From Lunularia cruciata (taxonomy: Eukaryota; Streptophyta; Marchantiopsida; Lunulariales; Lunulariaceae): 64,000 bases of DNA. The DNA lies in assembly GCA_948567375.1 (NCBI GenBank), contig OX419757.1:58218001-58282000 (forward strand). The letters run 5' to 3'. The notes below the pieces were generated by a model that made no database searches, was not told the DNA's origin, and was given only the letters and a program-made list of their open reading frames with translations. Below, in pieces: positions 58,540 to 64,000 of this stretch. Both the position numbers and the translations under genes were made by a program. Within the stretch, counting starts at the first letter, position 1. Each line of letters starts with the position of its first letter.

Positions 58540-58602
58540 GTGTAAAAGGTTAACAAGAGCAAAGCATAAGAGGATAGGATATAAATAATATCACAACCAA
58601 TA
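58540..58602 (-). repeat. Inverted stub of the PLE repeat
   Basis: 58540-58602 is the reverse complement of 58446-58508 (TTGTGATATTATTTATATCC ... TTGCTCTTGTTA) with few mismatches. It forms a palindrome-like end right after the right repeat. Such inverted partial copies are common at PLE insertions. Confidence 0.85.
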
Positions 58603-58904
58603 TATCCTACCAATCTGAGTGTTATTCCAAAACACACTAGTGATCCTTGCTAATTCAATGATGTTCAAGGGCTATTCCAAAACTCACCATTGTTTGATAC
58701 TTCAAAGGTGTTTACAAGGTGTTTACAAGGTATTAGTTCTCACAATAGAGCAATATTGCTCCAAAACACACCAGTGATCATAATTCTGATCGATAATTTA
58801 GAGGAAAATTTGCAATGTAGTAGATCTCACGAGAGAGTCGTTGCACCTTCATTATAAATCAAAAATTGATATGATTCAATGCGTTTTATAGCAGTGGGTT
58901 GCAA

Positions 58905-59021
58905 AAGGGATAGCTCTTGCAGATCGATGTCTTTTCTTGCACTTTGATTTTTGCTCCCCGCCTTATCAGCTCCTTTCTTCAAGTTGCTCTTAGCTTCCTT
59001 GGTCTTGCCAACAGCTTGATC
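58905..59021 (-). pseudogene. LEA-like exon fragment
   Basis: The minus strand reads DQAVGKTKEAKSNLKKGADKAGSKNQSARKDI, matching the start of the last exon of gene 41748-42682 (DQAAGKAEETKDNLQEKAD). The acceptor AG is lost (TTTGG before GAT) and the match ends after about 35 codons. A dispersed scrap next to the PLE end. Confidence 0.7.
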
Positions 59022-59313
59022 CCAAATTACATAAATAGCAAACATTTAAGTGAAACAAATCAATAACACTTGCGATGAGGGAGATTTTTTATAACAATTA
59101 ACATTGCACGCTTTGGACTATCACTACATCAAAGTATCAATACAATACATGAAAAAAAGAGGGCGACCGCATAAGAAAAATGAAGGATGGGAAGACCCCA
59201 TCAAGCCATACAAGGGAGAGACAAAAAAGGTAACATGTGGCTAAGCCCCAATAAAGTCTATATGAGACATCTGCCCTATCGTACCTAAGATATCCTAGCT
59301 ATGCAAGTTGTAC

Positions 59314-60009
59314 TGTAACACTCATATGTGCATGTGTGTGGTATTGTGATATTTAGTTTGGTATTACAAGTACTTAAGAGATATTTTTTATATAGAGATA
59401 AAAGATGGTTCTACATTAGTCATGATTAGCTAAATTTAGTCATAGCTAAGATAGAGGGGACCTTACTTTAGAGGAAGTGGAAAAGATGAGCACCACTATT
59501 TTGGATTCTAGTATGTTGACTTGGTATTATTCCTAGATGTTTGGCTTTGAGGAAAGAGTTGAGAACTCTTGGGCCCGCAAGCCCAAGAGTTTTGTTTTGG
59601 ATTCTCCTTTAGTCCAAGGATAGCCCATGTGAAGGAATCCTTGACTTAGTGGTTGGGTCAAGATAATATCACATGCTAGTGGAATATGCCCATGTGACTG
59701 GATATTCCTTTATACTTTTTGATTTTACTTGACTTTTAGTCTAGTAACTTGAGTTACTACAGTAATTAGTAACTTTAGTACGTAACTATTTCACAAGTAT
59801 ATAAACAAGGGGTGAGGAGGTACTCATCATCCCTTCATTTGAAACTATCTCTCTCTCATTGAGTTCTCTAGTGAGCAATGTCTTGAGTCTTGGAGTGTTA
59901 GCTTTGGAGGAGTATGATGGAGTTGGGGTTCCTTGCCTTCTTAGTCCATGGTGCGCTACCATAATAGCCATCAGAGGTTCATCCTGAGTGAGAGACAAAC
60001 CGGCTCACA
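59314..60009 (+). repeat. Solo LTR of the element B family
   Basis: 696 bp, TGTAACACTCAT to CCGGCTCACA, the reverse complement of 3445-4136. The 4-bp duplication GTAC lies at 59310-59313 and 60010-60013. No internal element sequence. Confidence 0.93.
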
Positions 60010-62651
60010 GTACTGTCTACACACAACTGGAGCATCCAAAGAAACATCACCTAATGTGATTGCTCTTCTATGGATTGCACCAACCACTGCACTCTATAGA
60101 GCAATGGACACATGTTGTCTAAAATATGCTACAAAGTATGAGAGTGAGAATGGTACCCCTAACGCCTAACATGGTAAGCTCTCGCACACTCCCTGACAAA
60201 TGTGTCAAATGCCATGTCCATCACTCACAAATAGATTCAACCTGGACAGTTGTATTCTCTTTGAACCAAGAAGCAGCACAATACTTCTAGTGTAGTTGAG
60301 CTGATTACTTCAAATTACTTCATTCTCACATTCTAAGTCGGCGGCCTTTGTTTGCCAAGTCCTGACTAGCGCTGTTGACCTGCTCGTTCAGGTCTTGCCT
60401 TGTACCGATTTAGAAGCATCACTTCTAAACAGAAAGCAGATCAAGGGCCTGCTCGTGGCATTTCATCCACCATATCCGGATTCCCCAACTTAGGGAAGTG
60501 AGAACTATTGAACTGATCCTTGAATGCGTTTACGATATCATTTTCTTTTCTAGCTGTTGTTTGGAATTGTAACCTTTAACGAATTCCAAACCTCTGAAAT
60601 TAAGCAATCCGAGCCTTCGATTAGGAAAGTACGAATAGAGTAGAATTTGACCGCTCCAAGTTTGACAATTGTAAACTAGAGTTACGCGCTTGACCACACG
60701 CTTCTATGAGCGCCACATCTTTTATATATCTATGTGCCATCCGATGAAAAAGTGGGGATGGTTTCATTGTTCTAGATGGTAACTATTAACCTAAGTACAA
60801 TGTAATATAAATATTTAATATAACTAATGAATGTAATAATAATACTTAACACTTGATATAATATAATGTCTAGTAATAAAAATATGTAGATATTGACTAT
60901 AATGTATAATATATTACTATAATTTTAATGATTAAAATGAAAAGTAAAACAATATTCATTTCATGAAAGGGTCATTGAAATTGTCTTTTTCATGTCCTTT
61001 TCGTGTATATGAAAGGAGAAAATTTCAAACTAAATAACGAGGAAAAGGACAAAACAAGTCGGAAGTTAGGAGCAGCCGAAAATTAGTAAAATAGTTTGGA
61101 AGTACGAACAAGTGGGATAATACATAATAGTACTGATCAAAAGAACAAAGAAAGGAGAAAGGACCAATTTGACTATAATGCTTTCTCATGCTTAAAGAAT
61201 ATTACATCGAATTTGCTCTACATAGGATCTCAAAAAGAAGTAAGTTGAAAGATAAAGGATTTTGAAGTTTATTTACAATAAATTATTACTCTCCAGTTTA
61301 GGTTTTGGAAAACTGGGTGAAGTAACTAATCAAGAAACATAATTATCCTCTTTGCATTTTAACGTCGATTTACATATGACCTTCCTGTCTACATTGTCAT
61401 ATATGACGGTTGGCAGATGTGAAGTGGAATCCTCTTGGTAATCGGCAAGGAACACATTGAGTGAATACAAGACCGGTCTTTTTGAGTGGCTGCCGCTCTA
61501 CTGTTGTATGTAGATATCATCTCAAATTTCGTACTCAAACATTACATGAAAGAAGTCCCATCAAACTTGGAAGATTACATCTGACAAGGTTGATACAGTG
61601 TATTCGGTTTGAACGTTAGATGGACTTCAAAGAGTCATTTCAAATCTATGCAGTCGATAGACTTAGATCGGGAGCGTATAGACTGTTAACGCTGGGCTTT
61701 CGCTCTCGTATTATACGGGAGATCCTATGACACATACAAATTTACGTTCGGGTGGTGACGACCGCAGTTTCTTGAACGGTCCCTTTCTTCTCAGCTCTTT
61801 CAAGGCATATCGTGTACAAGGTAGTGACCTTCCCCTTTTATCATCAGCAGTTGACTTACTGCTCCTTCCACAAGAGTCTGTTCTTAAGACTACCCTACCG
61901 TAAATTGGTTTCGACGGGTATAATGTGGTCCACATCAGCAAGATGAATTCTCTGGAACCGTCGAAATTTCAGCAAGCATTCCTACCCATTTGATTGATGT
62001 TCTATGCGTACATCATCATAAACCACTAGTCTCCACCGAGTTCATTCGAGTATCGACTTCGTCAAAAGTGTCCAAACTACCATCCCTTTCCGTTGGTGTG
62101 GGGGCGAGCACTAGTGGAACAAAATACACCTTATTCTTAGTAGTGCCCACCGCTCTTGGTCTCTTGTTCCTTAAACCTCTGTTGACGTTTCCAGTTAAGA
62201 GGAAAGTGGATGTAGTGACCGAGGAGTAAAGACCTACGGAACTCACGACCTCTTGACAGTTCAACCCCGTTAGCTGATTGCAACGGCCTGCAAACCCAAA
62301 ATGCTTTAAAGAGCCGGATAGTGTTGAAAAACTGAAAAGGGTTAAAGAAACGGATATATGTACACGCGCAACAGAAATACTCCCCATATGTCCACTCTTT
62401 CGCGGACTAAATCCATCCTTCGTGTGATGCACTTGACTGCTTTATTCTTTGGCAACAAAATCTGGCTTCACATCTCATTAATATGGAAATAGCTGCCCTT
62501 GATGGGCTTGTCCATCCACCTATGGATTTATGAAGGGAGTTACAGATCTTACAGAACCCATTAGTTGGTTAGAAATGGGTTGGAAGGAGCAGTAAGTCAA
62601 CTGCTGATGATAAAAGCTTTAAGGCCACAACTGGGTCACTTGATCTATATC
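60010..62651. other. Gene-free stretch
   Basis: 60780-61340 is AT-rich. Around 61990-62432 two opposite open frames overlap (79 and 138 codons) without a domain I know. I see no gene I can support. Confidence 0.5.
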
Positions 62652-62690
62652 TAGAGAAGGAAGGGGTGGGTGGGGGGGGTGGGGTGTTGG
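62652..62690 (+). other. G-rich run able to form a quadruplex
   Basis: Four or more runs of at least three G within about 25 bp (GGGGTGGGTGGGGGGGGTGGGG), about 140 bp beyond the 3' end of the isomerase gene. Confidence 0.7.
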
Positions 62691-62827
62691 TTAGTAAGAT
62701 AGTACCTTGAGGATACTGATACAAACGTCAGCACTTCGGGAACAAAATTGTGTAACCTCGTGAGATAGGATCTCAGACGTCCACGCCTGCAAGTAAACTT
62801 CTAATGGACAACAATTTTTTTCCAGCT

Positions 62828-63802
62828 CTATGAAGAACTAGAGGTCTCAACTGCATCATCCTTCGCTTTTTGCATGTTTTTCACATAATCTGCAAGGTCT
62901 ACTATAACTGTCTCCTCGGTATCTTTAGTGGCGACTAATACTGTCTCTACAATGCCTATGAAGAGTCCTGCAGATCGAAACAAAAAGAATTAGATCGAAA
63001 GAAATCACACAAGAACCAGCTGCATTACGGCACATGGTTAATACGTTGGTGGGGCAAGGTACTGACAATGAGCTGTCAACAAACAGTAAAATCCCGTTGT
63101 AAAACTGACCGTTTTCGACAACTCCGGGAATCATGTTGATTCGACGTTCAAGGTCTGCTGGGTCCTTGATACCCGCAGGGAATCTGAAAAGTTTACAAAG
63201 GGAAGACGAAGCTGTCAGAAGGTCAGAATGTTGTGGAGCTTGTACGGTCTTCATTTTACGACCCTGAAAGCAACTTCAATGTATATACAACTTCAGTTGG
63301 CACCGTGAAATCACCTAACATCCACGACCATATTGCCCAAATCGGTGATCACTGGTCCATCCTTTCTCAATGCACTTCTGATTTCTGGTTCACCTCCAAG
63401 GGCCACCAACGACCGCAACACGGGCGAGATTGCAGGGGGGAGAACTTCAACCTGCAAAACCAGCGATCGAGGAACATGTCACTACTTTGAAAAAGTAAGT
63501 TACAAAAGATGCGGCGGATGAAGTCGGAAATCTCAGCTTTTTCTTGAATTACTTGAGTGGAGAGAATGTACTTATACGCAGAGCCACTAAAAGAGAAAAT
63601 GAAACTTCAGACAAACACTAACCAATTTTTGCGTAGGTTGTGCTCTTTAACATTTGTACAACTCAAGTTAACAAACTCAGGTGGTTCTTGACAGTCTATT
63701 AATTACATACCGGCACGGGGAATGTTAAACCCAATTCCGAGACGACCTTGGACTGATCGACCAAGATAACTGTCTTCTTAGCCATGGTGTTTACAACCTG
63801 GT
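62828..63802 (-). CDS. RPI: Ribose-5-phosphate isomerase (type A), 3' exons
   Basis: Four exons on the minus strand: 63711-63785 (possibly from 63802), 63315-63451, 63110-63183 and 62828-62967, stop TAG at 62828-62830. All introns are GT-AG and phases join exactly; about 141 codons are visible. Motifs in order: [63 protein letters not shown]. These match the C-terminal half of RpiA, which interconverts ribose-5-phosphate and ribulose-5-phosphate. The N-terminal half with the GSGST phosphate loop is missing. An acceptor-like CAG before GTTGTAAACACCATGG suggests the ATG at 63785 is internal and the gene begins beyond the window. Confidence 0.85.
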
Positions 63803-64000
63803 CGTCCAGTAATCAGATCCATTAGCGCCTTTATATATTGGTAAATGAGAGCAGAAGCCGTTCGCCTTTATATATGTGGAGATCAATCCTTCAAGATCAG
63901 TGTCAAATGGCAAACAAACTTCATTCATAGGTATAGAGGCGCAGGTAACAGCAGTCATACACTTTCAACTTGTCCCTGTTTATCACATGTCTTTGAAATG
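63803..64000. other. Window end, nothing coding seen
   Basis: Probably intron of the isomerase gene (minus strand) or its upstream region. No domain in any frame. Confidence 0.4.

Larger units (their letters stand above)
49605..58602 (+). mobile_element. Penelope-like element with N-terminal GIY-YIG, decayed
   Basis: The coding order on the plus strand is GIY-YIG endonuclease (54619-55370) and then reverse transcriptase (about 56480-57440). The conserved tail motif (SNCKLGIIKSKFVKYRHLC) follows at about 57550-57605. Long direct repeats flank it: 52131-52760 (plus its upstream end 49605-49647) and 57820-58539. A 60-bp inverted stub follows. Two other transposons are nested in it. Direct terminal repeats not bounded by TG/CA, plus a GIY-YIG and RT pair, define Penelope-like elements. 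In classic plant and animal PLEs the nuclease is C-terminal; here it precedes the RT. Confidence 0.8.

Noticed and set aside
61990-62432. Two overlapping open frames (79 codons plus, 138 codons minus) as genes
   Set aside because: No domain, no clear splice or promoter signals, and they overlap antisense. Not supported as genes.
1-64000. CRISPR arrays, rRNA, tRNA
   Set aside because: No regularly spaced direct repeats with unique spacers and no tRNA or rRNA signature seen on reading. No scan program was run.

Overview
The window looks like a repeat-rich nuclear segment of a land plant, probably a non-seed plant (bryophyte or lycophyte level). That placement is inference. The plant signs are intron-bearing genes with GT-AG introns, two proteins with chloroplast transit peptides, chromodomain Ty3 elements and Ty1/copia elements. 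No rRNA, tRNA, CRISPR or bacterial-style operon was seen.

Layout. 1-26837 is a pile of nested Ty3-type LTR retrotransposons. Element E (+, 19783-23617) is the outer layer. Element A (-, 487-3444 and 17899-19782) sits in the reverse transcriptase of E. Element D (-, 1-486) sits in the integrase of A, and element B (-, 3445-17898) in the gag of A. Element C (-, 5706-12317) sits inside the RNase H domain of B. A solo LTR splits the RNase H of E, and E itself is inserted in the 3' LTR of element F (-). A, C, D, E and G share one LTR family; B and F have their own. 26838-29180 is a decayed LINE-like reverse transcriptase. 29181-31690 holds nothing I recognise.

31694-42682 is the host-gene part. 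It carries two chloroplast-type LEA-like genes (31851-32923 and 41748-42682), a LEA pseudogene (34893-35392), a lipase-like exon scrap, and a Ty1/copia element (35395-40343) inserted 2 bp after the pseudogene stop. A fourth LEA exon scrap lies at 58905-59021. 44240-48850 is a second, badly decayed Ty1/copia element.

49605-58602 is the most unusual part: a decayed Penelope-like element whose GIY-YIG nuclease domain lies upstream of its reverse transcriptase (permuted order). It is flanked by long direct repeats and ends with an inverted stub. A pogo/Tigger DNA transposon (49648-52128) sits in its left repeat. A solo LTR of family F, packed with heat-shock-element-like motifs, splits its GIY-YIG domain. 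59314-60009 is a solo LTR of the B family. 62828-63802 (-) carries the last exons of a ribose-5-phosphate isomerase gene whose 5' end is not seen in the window.

Almost all coding-like sequence outside the two LEA genes and the isomerase is transposon debris with stops and frameshifts. Element B is the best preserved of the elements.
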